Below are positions 11,177 to 20,702 of a stretch of 64,000 nucleotides of DNA, piece by piece. Within the stretch, counting starts at the first letter, position 1. Every line of letters starts with the position of its first letter. Below the pieces are notes generated by a model that saw only the letters and a list, made by a program, of their open reading frames with translations, was not told where the DNA came from and searched no databases. This stretch comes from Pseudoips prasinana (Eukaryota > Arthropoda > Insecta > Lepidoptera > Nolidae). The stretch is from NCBI GenBank assembly GCA_951640165.1, contig OX621237.1, forward strand, positions 3,286,001-3,350,000. Reading direction: 5' to 3'. Position numbers and translations under genes: made by a program.

Positions 11177-11335
11177 CAGTAACAGCCAGAAGTCGACTAG
11201 CAATCTCACAAAACCGTGGCATAGCAATATTAGTTGTACTTATGACCTTCTTCTATAAGAACGTTTGACAACACTACACATTGGCAACTTGTTGCCCGCT
11301 TATGATTGTTATTACAAATTTCAATAAGTATCGTA

Positions 11336-11402
11336 AGCGTTACGGTGGCTAAAGTGGTTAGCACTGTGCCTCGCATGGCGAACGTTCGGGTTCGAGTCTC
11401 AC
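11336..11402 (+). repeat. tRNA-like (Pol III promoter-like) sequence
   Basis: An A-box-like TGGCTAAAGTGG and a B-box GGTTCGAGTCTC stand 35-40 bases apart, as in tRNA genes and SINE heads. Flanking stems do not form a clean acceptor arm, so a SINE remnant is more likely than a tRNA gene. Confidence 0.5.
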
Positions 11403-11719
11403 ACCAAACATGAAAAATATTTTTTAAGTATTAATGTGAAATAAGAATGCCGATTTGCTAACAAATATGTTAAATATTCCACAACTAAACGAAGATTCTT
11501 TCGTTTTACAATTATTTTCAATCTTAGCGTCGTTATTACAATATGAGGGTAGATTTGAAACAAAGTGATAAGTTCACTTTGTAAATATACCTTCATATTT
11601 TAACTACTTTACTAGTTCACATAAATTATTCCACTATTCGCTGTTGTTGGTTGGTGAACATAGTTACGAGCGTTTGTGTTATCTTGTTGCTGCTATTTTA
11701 GTATTCTTCTGAATTCAAT

Positions 11720-12827
11720 ATGCAGGCTAATATCAGTATTGAAGCCAAGGCAAATATTGTGGCCCTATATTCGAATGGCCTTAATATATCTCAAATATCG
11801 AATGAAACCGGCTTATGCGTAAGCTTATTTTTTTAATTTTATGTGATGATACGATACCTACAAAATATAATGGTAGATTAATCGCGTGTTGCAAGTGTGT
11901 AATATATTTTTTTTTTTTTAGAGAGAGACTGTTAGTCGTTGGGTGAAGAGATTTGAGGAAGAAGGTAGCCTGAACAGTCGTGAGAGGAGCGGAAGACCAC
12001 CTCTTATTAGCCAGCCTCAGCGACGTTATATGGTAGCGGAATATGAGACGAATGGTTTCATCCCAACAAGGCGTTTTGCCGATGAGTTCGGCACATCAGT
12101 ACGCACCGTTCGCCGCATACTCCATGCCGAAGGTCTTCATCACCGAGCGCCAGCTAAGAAACCATTTTTAACCCAACGGCATAAAGAGGAGAGGTTAAGT
12201 TTTGCCCGGGAATATTTGGACTTTGATTGGGAGACGACAATATTCACCGACGAAAAATCTTTTAAATCGTGCCAAAAAGGAAGACTGCATTTGTGGCGTA
12301 AAAATAACACGCGTTGGTCTGAAGGCAATGTCAGACCAAATACGGAGTCAGGCAGAATCAGTGTGAATATGTGGGGGTGGATAAGTGCTCAAGGGCCCGG
12401 TGAATTAAGTTTTATACCGACGCGAGCCAATAGTGTCAACTATGTGGAAGTGTTGAACGATATAATGTTGCCTACGGTGCGTAATATCTACCCCGCAGAA
12501 GACTTGAACGAGATAAGTTTTGTGCAAGACAATTGTCCTATACACCGTGCCAGCATTGTTCGCGAATGGTTTAGCAATCATCCGGAAATTAAAGTTATTC
12601 CTTGGCCAGCTCGGTCCCCTGACTTAAACCCCATAGAAAATATATGGGGTTTAATGGTGCAAAGATGGGAAACTCGGGACGAGAGATGCCCTGAGCTACT
12701 CGCATCCCATTGCATGCAGTTATGGGATAGTTTGCGCGGCACAAATATCTGTGCAAATATTGTGGCGTCTATGCGTCGACGTCTGATTAGCTGTATCGAG
12801 GCTAACGGAGGTCACACGAAATATTAA
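11720..12827 (+). CDS. Tc1/mariner-type DDE transposase (two exons)
   Basis: Catalyses cut-and-paste excision and insertion at TA sites. Exon 1 (11720-11818, 33 codons) encodes MQANISIEAKANIVALYSNG. A 103-base intron runs from GTAAGC at 11819 to a poly-T tract and AG at 11920-11921; exon 2 is 11922-12827. The joined frame is phase 0 and gives 334 residues, a normal length. The N-terminus contains two helix-turn-helix-like units (ISQISNETGLCRETVSRWV; then TSVRTVRRILHAEG) separated by a GRPP hook. Catalytic residues are D143 (FTDEKSF), D236 (VQDNCPIH) and E272 (PDLNPIENIW). I count 35 residues between the second D and E, one more than classical Tc1. No stop or frameshift is present, so the copy may be functional. 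The start was chosen because the splice restores the first helix. Confidence 0.9.
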
Positions 12828-12835
12828 AAATCCTA

Positions 12836-13231
12836 AACAGGTAGGGTAATTTTGTGTCAGGGGACATAGTGTCCGTAACTTTAACAAATTAATATTTATA
12901 TTATTGTAATATTGAGGTTAAGTTTCAATCCTCTTTTCATTGAGAAAATGAATAATTAAGCTATAACCTCTTAAATTATATCAGAATTTTCATAATATCT
13001 ATATGTAACCTAAAATGTGTTTTTTAACATTCAATACTATAGTAATAACATAAGTAAGTGTAAAGGATTTCTTTTATATAAAAAATATTACAATGTTACC
13101 ATATCAAAATTAGTTTCATTTATTATCATATTATAATAATAAATTACCTTTATTGTAATATCTATTTTTTCAAGGTAATTTACTAAAATAAATTACTAAA
13201 ACATAATAATAATAATTATATAAAACATAAA
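12836..13231. other. 3' non-coding part of the Tc1-like element
   Basis: AT-rich with no open frame of note. It includes the transposase 3' UTR. Confidence 0.5.
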
Positions 13232-13318
13232 AAACTGGCCCAACTCGGATTCGAACTCACAACTATCCCGATCACATTAGCGAGAGCAGCCTCGTTACCG
13301 ATCTAGCTAATGTTAACT
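13232..13318 (-). repeat. tRNA-like sequence, antisense
   Basis: The minus strand shows an A-box-like TAGCTAGATCGG and B box GTTCGAATCC with tRNA-like spacing. It lies inside the right part of the Tc1-like element, opposite in orientation to the one at 11336. Confidence 0.5.
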
Positions 13319-14376
13319 TATATTCACGTGTTGAAATTTTGCATTACTAGGAAAAAAATAATCGACTGCGATAAAAAAAACAAGTTACTGATATTGTCAT
13401 CCTTGTCTAGCATTGACCACATCTATAACTACTCGTAGCGATGCTACACGACATGTTAATTTGTTAGCGTTGGAACATCGCTTACACGGATAAATATGCG
13501 TGTGTGTATAGGCGCCGCAGCCCGCAGGCGATAATGGCCATTGCGGTGTAAGTGGACTTCTGGCCGTTGACTGTACATAGAGATCATATACTTATTTTTC
13601 TGCTGCCCGGCACAATTATCCAAATAAAAGACAACATCGAGGTCCTTAGCTGTTGCAGAAATTTTCTCCAGATATTTGTAAACGCAGGTACCAATTTCGT
13701 TGACACCTCTATTGGCATTAGACTCATCCCATACGTAACTCTCAACTGAATTAGTTTGTAAGTTATAAATAGTTAAATTAAGTACATTTAATTTGGACTT
13801 ATAGTAGAAAACTGAGACGTCTCCTTTGGGGCATTGGAACACTGCTTGAAGATCATAGACCGCTACTAAAATATTTTTATTGTTCTTATCTTTTTCTTGT
13901 TCAATACGCGACAAATTCTTTTCTTTAATATGTAATTCATAATCTTGCTTCTTAGATTCTTTCTATAAATGGTTATTAATTAAACAAATACACTCCTACA
14001 CTCAAAATTTAAACTAACTTACTATGATATATTGATGGACCACTGCTTGAACAACTGCTAGAATTTGAAGAACTGCTTGAACTAGAGGAACTGCTGCTAC
14101 TAGTTGAATTACTACGAGATCGGTTGGAATCTGCTGCGACGTCTTTGTCTACAAAGAGGATTGAAATAATGAAATTATAGGAACATAACTAGAACAATTA
14201 AGATCAATCCAAATAAAAATACCTTCTGTTGATGTTTTCAAGTTCGAGCTATTATCATTTTCATTTTCGTCTTGTGTATAAATACATATCTGAGAGTTTG
14301 AATCACTTGGTTGTACACTTAAATTGTTTTGAACACCTGTAGCTAATTCAACTAACCTCCTAGATCGTGACCCCAT

Positions 14377-14996
14377 CTGAAAAACAAATTCGTAAAAGTT
14401 ATTTTATTTTAGCAAGTATAATGTACCATTTTGAAATAATATAAGCATAAACTAAAAAGTTTTCAAAAATAATGATAATAAATAAGATAACCCATAGTAT
14501 CCCTAAAACGATTTATCAACATCATCGTTACAATCAAATATATCAAACAGGAAAGTTCTGAATTTTTCATCAATAATGTGACAATATAAATTATCTCATT
14601 CTCAATGCACACGAGTTTTACAACAAAAACGAGTTAAATAACAATATCACACTATAAAAGTTAAAATAAATAACAAATAGAAACATACCTTTGCACTAAA
14701 AACGTGGTATACTCGTGATGTCACGTTTTTTGTGTAAAGCGGGACAAATTCACTCGTCGCGCGTGCGGTACTAACTGACGCGTCGCGTTGTCGAAGTCAA
14801 GCGCCACACCGAAAGAGACAAGGTGACAAGGCCATTTGCCGCGGCCGTGCCACCTCTTTCACTCATAACTTCTCGAATATTCACTTTAAAAATGCCGCGT
14901 TTTTGTAGAAAATAAAATTCGACATCGCGGTTTTGAATATCAAATAATAAAAAAATCACGTTTGATGAGATGTCACGTTATTCTTGTAAAGAAGCG
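14377..14996 (-). other. 5' non-coding exon, first intron and terminus of the DNA transposon
   Basis: On the minus strand a GC-richer leader (14996 to about 14693) ends at a plausible donor GCAAAG|GTATGT. An intron follows to an acceptor TTTTTCAG at 14377-14384, directly before the ATG. This suggests a promoter and non-coding first exon near the right terminal repeat. Confidence 0.5.
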
Positions 14997-15000
14997 ATAT

Positions 15001-15437
15001 CATGGGTATGTGTCTTCCATTCTGAGCTATGGCTTGATGCTGAGGGGGAATTCCGTAGAATTCGATAGAGCATTTAAAGTCCAAAAGAAATGCATAATAA
15101 ACATTTCATGGAATCTTGTAAACCGCTCTTTAAATCTCTTAAGATTCTTCCTCTGCCTTGTCAGTACATAAAACAAACATGTATATTTGTCAAACAAAAC
15201 CCGCAACAATTTGAATGGAAAACTACATCTTGAGGTTTCATCAAGTTATGCCTACCTATGATCAGGCTAGAATGCTACAGACGCAACAGTTATTGTATGG
15301 CCATTAGATTATTTAATAAGTTACCGGAACCAATAAAACATCTACCACTCACTAATTTCAAAATGCATATTGCTCGCTGGCTTTTGGATAAATGTTTCTA
15401 CACTGTCGAGGAGTATCTGAACTACAGGACGCAGTAA
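15001..15437 (+). pseudogene. CR1 ORF2 C-terminal part
   Basis: Resumes the CR1 coding sequence cut at 9607: HGYVSSILSYGLMLRGNS, then VQKKC, and after frame changes ECYRRNSYC, IRLFNKLPEPIKHLP and CFYTVEEYLNY before a TAA at 15435-15437. Several frameshifts or stops are present (for example after LCLVST at 15171). The 3' UTR follows to the (GAATT)n tail. Confidence 0.85.
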
Positions 15438-15660
15438 TTTGTAAATATTTGATTGTTAATGTGATATATTACTTTGTTTGTTAAATAATGTGTTAATAAT
15501 TTAATTAATTGTATTAATATATTTTGTATTGTAGCTGAAATGTTATATTTACACGCCGAGTACTCGGCAGAATGTGATTGATCCATCAATATTCTTTTAA
15601 CAACTTTTATGTATACTCATATTCAGTAAATAAATGAATTGAATTGAATTGTAATAAGCA

Positions 15661-15767
15661 ACTAGAAATAATAACTGTATTACTACAAACATGTTCTGAC
15701 TATTTACAAGCGCTTTTTTGAAGTCTACGTGAATAAAAACCTTTTTTATTTTATTTTATAAGCAAGC
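15661..15767 (+). repeat. LINE 3'-UTR-like repeat, second copy
   Basis: Close copy of 853-967, again with GTGAATAAA and a (TTTTA)n-type tail. It lies immediately after the CR1 tail. Confidence 0.6.
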
Positions 15768-15783
15768 AAACAATAGTAAAAGC

Positions 15784-15908
15784 CGACCGATGATCTTGTG
15801 AGAGTCACTGAAAGTTGCTGGATGCGGATTACGCAAAAACGGCATTTGTGGAGATATTTCGGGAGGCCTTTGTCCAGCAGATGTCCACAACTGCCGGTCT
15901 TGCGATGC
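15784..15908 (+). repeat. RTE LINE 3'-end fragments in two orientations
   Basis: 15784-15882 matches the RTE C-terminal coding end (GATGATCTTGTGAGAGT, GGAGGCCTTTGTCCAGCAG). 15884-15908 resembles the same region reversed (CACAACTGCCGGTCTTGCG). Confidence 0.55.
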
Positions 15909-15909
15909 G

Positions 15910-16530
15910 CGATATATAAGATCGCTATAATAACTGTTCTAAACCACCCAATTTGAACCGTGACAAAATGTTTAATATCGCGCCAAAAAACCAGTTGATG
16001 TTTTTTTTTACAAATAGTTTCTTCATAACTGTAGATAAGTTAGGAAAGTTCAAATAAACCAATCCCTTTACTTTCTTATTTCGTCATTAGAACCTGCCTC
16101 AATCCATTGGCTGTTTATTAACTCCGTATCTACGGTACCCTAATACCAATTCGATACTACCCACTACGTTACATTTTTTAATGAATACTGTGTACAATAA
16201 ATTGAATTTTTCTTTTGTTTAATACAATATATGGATGACATTTAAACTAAATTAAATATAATGACTTATATAATGACTGACCTCATACTTGCATATCAAG
16301 CATGAGGTCGAATAAGGACAATTAAAGTTATACCTTCAAAACATTTCGAATTGCTAAAACAGCTGCTAAAAACCTGCTATTTAAGCAATTTGTATCAATA
16401 CGCCATAATTTGTGTTTGGTATAAAATAAGCACAAACTGATCAGCTGTGCTGTAGGAAAGGGAAACAAATGAAGGACTTTTATATATTAAGAAGCGCTGT
16501 GAGTGGTATGGTGAGGCTCCATTTCATCCC
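15910..16530. other. No recognisable feature
   Basis: AT-rich DNA with no supported gene. Confidence 0.45.
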
Positions 16531-16534
16531 GTTA

Positions 16535-16766
16535 GGCTGATTTCAGAGAGACGCGCGCGGTACGCGCCGGCGGCCAGCGCGTCTCAACAGCCGCGTGCGA
16601 GACGCGTCACTCTGAAACGCTAGCTGCCAGTAGAGGAGCTCGGGCAGCGCTGGCCGACGGCGCGCGTATCACCGGCGGCGCGTTTGAACTGCGTGACTAT
16701 GAAACGCAACTACTATCTAGTGTAATTGTAAGCGCGTGCGTTTGGACAGCGACTCTGAAATCAGCC
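16535..16766. mobile_element. GC-rich MITE, Harbinger-like, 232 bp
   Basis: Inverted ends GGCTGATTTCAGAG (16535-16548) and its complement (16753-16766) are flanked by TTA on both sides. The interior is strikingly GC-rich and CpG-rich (runs such as GACGCGCGCGG), unlike its surroundings. The 3-base TTA duplication suggests PIF/Harbinger. Confidence 0.65.
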
Positions 16767-16835
16767 TTAGAGGAGAACGGGCAGAAACATCTCTCTGAGT
16801 ATATACCGTAATACTGCAATCTCCAACTTGTGTGC

Positions 16836-16975
16836 AAAGCGTTTACATACGGACTATCAAGCCTGTTTCCCAGAGGGGTAGGCTCAGACAACGGTTTACC
16901 CCTCGTTACGATCCTTTCACAAGTCTTTTGCCTCGTTTAGTCTGATTATATTCTACATACATGCTCACCTGTTTA
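16836..16975 (-). repeat. LINE C-terminal/3'-end fragment, antisense
   Basis: Similar to 41576-41730 (CCTGTTTCCCAGAGGGGTAGGC, then ACGATC, TTCACAAGTCTTTT, ACATGCTCACC). That copy encodes a LINE tail on the minus strand. Confidence 0.55.
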
Positions 16976-17027
16976 GGGTATTACTGAACTGGCCTTTCTT
17001 GGGAACATCTCCAACTTGTTCAGAGAA

Positions 17028-17324
17028 TCTATACATATAATAAAATCGTAGGAAAATCAAAACTGTACATTAAATATTAAAAAAAAAACGGTACTTGGGG
17101 TGAGGTCTACAAACGATATCGAAACTAAAAATATAGGTTTTAGAATTTTAGTCTGTTTGTCTGTATGTATGTCCGGGCTAAACTCAAAAAGTACTGCATG
17201 GATTTTCTTCAAATATTTCATGAATATTACTAAGAGGTCACATATTATCACGCTATCACCTATGGGGGAGGAGATGTGATAATTTACAAAATTTTACGCG
17301 GGTAATACCGCAGGGCACAGCTAG
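17028..17324 (+). mobile_element. Non-autonomous Helitron, about 297 bp
   Basis: Starts TCTATACATATAATAAAATCG after an A. It ends with a short hairpin (CGCGGGTAATACCGC) followed by GGGCACAGCTAG and then T. TC start, hairpin, CTAG end and A/T insertion point are Helitron hallmarks. No coding capacity. Confidence 0.8.
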
Positions 17325-17339
17325 TAAATGACACATTAA

Positions 17340-17560
17340 TAAATGTCTTGTGATCATAAACTAGGCAGAGCCTGTACTTTAGGAACCAGACTGACAACTG
17401 ATAGACATAGGATCGAACTCGCGCCCCCTGCCTTGAATGTTGGAGAGGTCGTTGATACGATCCCCACCCAAAGCAAATCTTTCTGTAATGAGTACAATTA
17501 TTTGTTTTGTGTCTGGGTGTAATTTATCTATAATATGTATGTATTTTTAATTAATTAATA
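17340..17560 (-). repeat. Degraded tRNA-SINE
   Basis: Contains the shared body motifs GATCATAAACTAGGCAGAGC and, further on, GTCTGGGTGTAATTTATC, plus a GGATCGAACTC B-box remnant. Rearranged. Confidence 0.45.
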
Positions 17561-17565
17561 TCTGG

Positions 17566-17804
17566 GTACAAAGTCACACAGATCATCCTGGCCCCAAACT
17601 AAGCAAAGCTTGTACTATGGGTACCAGGCGACGATATACATACTTATATAGATAGATAAATACTTATATACATAGAAAACATCCATCACTCAGAAACAAA
17701 TATTCGTGCTCATCACACAAATATTTGCTCTTACCGGGATTCGAACCCAGGACCACTAGCTTCGTAGGCAGGAGCCCTACCAACTAGGCTATGGTGACCG
17801 TCTA
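17566..17804 (-). mobile_element. tRNA-derived SINE (family B), antisense
   Basis: The minus strand starts with a tRNA-like head containing TAGCCTAGTTGGTAGGGC (A box) and GGGTTCGAATCCCGG (B box). The body runs through AACAAATATTCGTGC to GGCCCCAAACTAAGC-type sequence. Near-identical copies are at 33585-33824 and 47195-47430. Confidence 0.85.
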
Positions 17805-17925
17805 GTATTTAGAAATATATACATATGTTTATCAGTTATCAGGTTGGCATACCTAGTACAGGCTGTGCCTATTTTGGGATCAGATGGAATTGTGTTAGTT
17901 GTCCTAAGATATTTATAGATGGGGG

Positions 17926-18085
17926 GTTGCCTAAATGGTTTAATTTCTGAACAGTTCCATATTCACGGTTCGTTAAGCTGTCGCTCCTGGTGGCAGTCGT
18001 TAGACAACAATCATCAGGCCATGTACAAGATCTATAGGGCGCGGCGGCTTGAACAATTCTGACTCTAGAGTAGGCTGCCTACACG
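17926..18085 (+). repeat. 5S-derived SINE (family E), 5'-truncated and diverged
   Basis: Retains only the body: TAAGCTGTCGCTCC, GTCGTTAGACAACAATC and GGCGGCTTGAACAA. Confidence 0.65.
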
Positions 18086-18089
18086 ATTT

Positions 18090-18534
18090 ATCTGTCTAAA
18101 TTTCTCAAAAGCAGAATAAAGTAAGTAAGCGGCCGGTATCTTACTTCTCCGGTCGTGTCGGCTAGCCCACCCTGCCATCCCATCCCAGAGGGTTAGATTT
18201 TAGATTTTTTTTATGCAACTGCCGCTCTACGTTACGACACGGGCCGCTTGACTGATTAGAGATCGAGCCAGTCATTTTATCGATACAGATGCAAACTAAG
18301 GGTTATGAAGGGCGGATGTAGTCGCGACGCGTTCGCGGTAGACCACTCAGCCAGCGTCTATCTTTCTATATATCGTTTATATTGTGTATAGTGTCACGGG
18401 AGTTTCTAACCAAATTGGCTAGTTTTTATAAATGCTAACTAATGCAGACGTATAGGCATTTCTTCCCTAGCATTAGAATGCACTTTGGTGCAAATACTAT
18501 TTTAATTAATTCATTTTGTTCATGCAGCTCTGCA
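18090..18534. other. No recognisable gene
   Basis: Mixed composition. A segment at 18130-18160 (ATCTTACTTCTCCGGTCGTG) resembles SINE-A body sequence. Confidence 0.4.
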
Positions 18535-18665
18535 TCATGGACCGATGATCTTGTGCGGGTCGCTGGAAACTGCTGGATGCGAATAGCGCAAGACCGTGTG
18601 GAGATCCTTGGGGGAGGCCTTTGTCCAGCAGTGGCCGTCTTTCGCCTGATATGAAGATGATGCAG
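18535..18665 (+). repeat. RTE LINE 3'-end fragment
   Basis: GGACCGATGATCTTGTGCGGG through GGAGGCCTTTGTCCAGCAG matches the final coding bases of the RTE at 60755-62239. Confidence 0.75.
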
Positions 18666-18699
18666 CTCTATGTTGGTCAAGAATAAATGATTATTTTTT

Positions 18700-19685
18700 T
18701 TTTTTAATCACGCAGAAAATTCTTATTTTCCACGAAACTACTCCTCCAAAATACAGTGATTCGTAAATATCATTTGTATAACATGACGACGTCAATTAAG
18801 TCACCCCCGCCCCGAACTATATCAAAGCACTTAGCAAATAAAACATCGGAGCATCAGTCGGCAATAAGTCGGTGGATGCCGTGACGGGCCGACATTACCG
18901 AAGACAACGGTAGGTGCGGCCCGAGGCCTATTGACCGCGGTTTGCGCGTAAACACCACCGCGGAATACGAACTACCCTCACATTCAACACCCAACCACCT
19001 TTCCAATAAAACAACATACATCGAGCATTCCACAGAATGCTCATTCTCATCATTTAAACGAAACCGGCAATGGACGATACAACACCCCAAACTACAGTCA
19101 ATGAACTTTCGGTAAGCCGCAAGCTAACCTCTAGATGAGTGCGTACAAATCACGTTTCGCGCGAATCAATACTTAAGTTCAGGCGATCGCCCCCCCTGCA
19201 ATAAACAGTGGGGGAGTAGTTAGGGGCGCAGGGGGTGAGGGGTGAGTTATCGACCGCCCTCCGCTGCGCCCACCTGACCGTCACTAATCAGGGCTCATCC
19301 CGCGGACACCTAGAGTAATTGTACGCACTTTATTGCTCGAATGTACTTTCAATGCGTAAGTGTGCGTCAAGCGAGTATTAGTAGTGGGTAATTTGCGCGA
19401 GTGTGCGTGAAGTACAGGCACCGACGTAAATATAGATATAGCATCGCGTCGGACGTCCGGAATGGTAATTTGCTTTATTGGGGAGGATTTGGATGACGAT
19501 AATTAGGACGACAAGTCCTTGTTTTGCTTTAGTACAAACTTGCGATGTACCCGCGTCCGTAGCTTTGTAAACAAATGGCTTCCACAAAATAAATAGGTGT
19601 CGTTGACTCGCTTCGTTGTTTTATTTAAGCCTTGAGAGAATACTCATACTTTAGTCCTTGTCAAGCTCAGAGTAAATTAACTATA
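18700..19685. other. GC-richer unassigned region
   Basis: About 1 kb of DNA with higher GC and CpG than its flanks and no repeat that I recognise elsewhere in the window. It contains poly-C/G tracts (GATCGCCCCCCCTGC). No convincing exon was read on either strand. It could be conserved non-coding or regulatory DNA, or an unfamiliar element. Confidence 0.35.
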
Positions 19686-19891
19686 CAAGGTGTAACATAA
19701 ATAGTAGACATAACTTACGGATTAATTTGCCTATGAAATAAAACCACATGCAATATGTCAACATGCATAATACACAAAAAAAGCATAATAGGGGGTGTAT
19801 TTCTGAAACTAGTTTTGTCTAATTAGTTCAGTTTCATGCGCAGCTAGCGCTCCTTAAGTAAGATTTACTATTAATTTGTTGTAACACCTTG
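19686..19891. mobile_element. MITE, about 206 bp
   Basis: The left end CAAGGTGTAACATAAAT and the complement of the right end CAAGGTGTTACAACAAAT form imperfect inverted repeats of about 35 bases. No coding capacity. The superfamily is not determined. Confidence 0.6.
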
Positions 19892-20031
19892 CATATTTAA
19901 TCAATTTAAAATAAACGAAGTTATCAATCGCACTGTATATTACGGGATTTTTCGTTTTTTGTGAGCTGCCTAAGTAATTTTCTTTTTTATTTAAAGGTAT
20001 ATATTTCCTGTAGAATTCTTTTACGAATCGA

Positions 20032-20064
20032 CTGATATTTATATCAGTCGATTCTATGACTTTA
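20032..20064. repeat. Perfect short hairpin
   Basis: GAATCGACTGATA and its exact complement are separated by a few T/A bases. Confidence 0.6.
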
Positions 20065-20119
20065 AGATAGTAATTATTAGAACCAACAACTGATTATTAA
20101 AAATGTCATCGAATACCGA

Positions 20120-20233
20120 ATTTATATAGATAATTACACCCAGACTCAGGACACACAGACATGTCCATGCACACAAATATCTGTTCTGGGTGGGAATCGA
20201 AGCCACGACCTGCGGCGTGCAAAGTAAGCATTA
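20120..20233 (-). repeat. tRNA-derived SINE (family C), antisense, truncated
   Basis: Carries CTGGGTGGGAATCGA (reverse B box) and the ACATGTCCATGCACACAAAT body. It stops where a CR1/Jockey fragment begins at 20236. Confidence 0.7.
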
Positions 20234-20235
20234 AC

Positions 20236-20702
20236 AACATGTGCATAAAAATATCGATTGTTTCTGTAAAAGGAGCGATACACATAATGTAAATACTAGA
20301 TATAAGAATAATCTCATATTGCATACTACCCGTCTCCACAAAATAAGTAACTCTTTTATGGGGCAATGTATAAGATTTTATAACAAACTTCCCAATGATA
20401 TTAGAGAATTGTCTACGAATAAGTTTAAAAGAATTATTAAAGCCAAATTGTGTAGCAGGGCATATTACAAAATTTCTGATTATTTAAGTGATAAAAGTGG
20501 TTGTGATGGAGTTATTCTGAGTCAACACGCATGATTGTCATTAATCTTAAGTATATTTTATTTTAAAAAAGGATTCCTCCTGAGTTTTCTGGCAGTGTTT
20601 CTCAGTAGCTGCCACGTCATGCACTGCACGGTAGGGTAAAAAAAATATGACGATTCCACATAAATGTAAATTTTTTACGGAATAAAGATACTTTGACTTT
20701 AC
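20236..20702 (+). pseudogene. CR1/Jockey-like ORF2 C-terminal fragment and 3' UTR
   Basis: The open frame 20241-20534 reads DTHNVNTRYKNNL, TTRLHKISNSFMGQCIRFYN, KLPNDIRELSTNKFKR and AYYKISDYLSDK, the same C-terminal domain as the fragment at 4150. It is followed by a 3' UTR with GAATAAAGATACTTTGACTTTA at the end. 5'-truncated, with no catalytic domain. Confidence 0.85.

Larger units (their letters stand above)
11177..13573 (+). mobile_element. Tc1/mariner-type transposon, 2.4 kb
   Basis: The left end starts CAGTAACAGCCAGAAGTC and the complement of the right end starts CAGTCAACGGCCAGAAGTC. These are imperfect inverted repeats of about 24 bases beginning with the CAGT typical of Tc1 elements, flanked by TA. 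It contains one intact spliced transposase gene. It interrupts the DDE-like gene of the larger transposon, so it arrived later. Confidence 0.85.
10607..14376 (-). pseudogene. Spliced DDE-like transposase gene, disrupted
   Basis: Proposed exons on the minus strand: 14376-14223 (ATG start MGSRSRRLVELATG), 14148-14023 (Ser-rich linker), 13958-13574, then after the Tc1-like insertion 11174-10607. Donors read GGTATT and GTAAGT; the joined frame is consistent at 410 codons. Candidate catalytic acidic residues are VYDLQ (about residue 129), YLDNC followed by AGQQKN (about 207), and the block KGHTQNEGDSAHSQIER (about 242-258), giving a D-D-E/D arrangement. The C-terminus ends RKKTELMDLVNKNLIPRYH. Two lesions are present: the TA insertion of a Tc1-like element in a Tyr codon, and an in-frame TAA at 10918-10916. 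Similar uncharacterised proteins occur in insect genomes; the Sola-like assignment is inference. Confidence 0.7.
9612..14996 (-). mobile_element. 5.4 kb DNA transposon with spliced DDE-like gene
   Basis: Terminal inverted repeats of about 23 bases (CGCYTCTTTACAAGAATAA then YGTG, two mismatches) lie at both ends, flanked by ATAT. The minus strand carries a multi-exon gene (14376 down to 10607). About 1 kb of non-coding DNA with a tandem duplication lies between the gene end and the left terminus. The 4-bp duplication is compatible with the Sola superfamily, but the assignment is tentative because I cannot compare proteins here. A Tc1-like element (11177-13573) sits in the last coding exon, so this copy cannot make its protein. 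Confidence 0.75.
5357..15651 (+). mobile_element. CR1-like non-LTR retrotransposon, heavily interrupted
   Basis: Sense-strand pieces in order: ORF1 (5357-6295), endonuclease (6303-7548), reverse transcriptase (8443-9607), C-terminal domain (15001-15437), 3' UTR and a (GAATT)n tail at about 15635-15651. Two insertions separate the pieces: an antisense CR1 fragment (7548-8442) and a 5.4 kb DNA transposon (9612-14996). The codons on either side of the transposon join as ..TALNAY|HGYVSS.., the normal CR1 order, so the two halves belong to one element. Net element length is about 4 kb. The 5' end appears truncated, since the first frame opens inside a coiled coil after a stop at 5354. Confidence 0.85.

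Noticed and set aside
18854..19090. Minus-strand open frame in the GC-richer island
   Set aside because: The product has no family features and no splice signals; GC-rich DNA lengthens chance frames.
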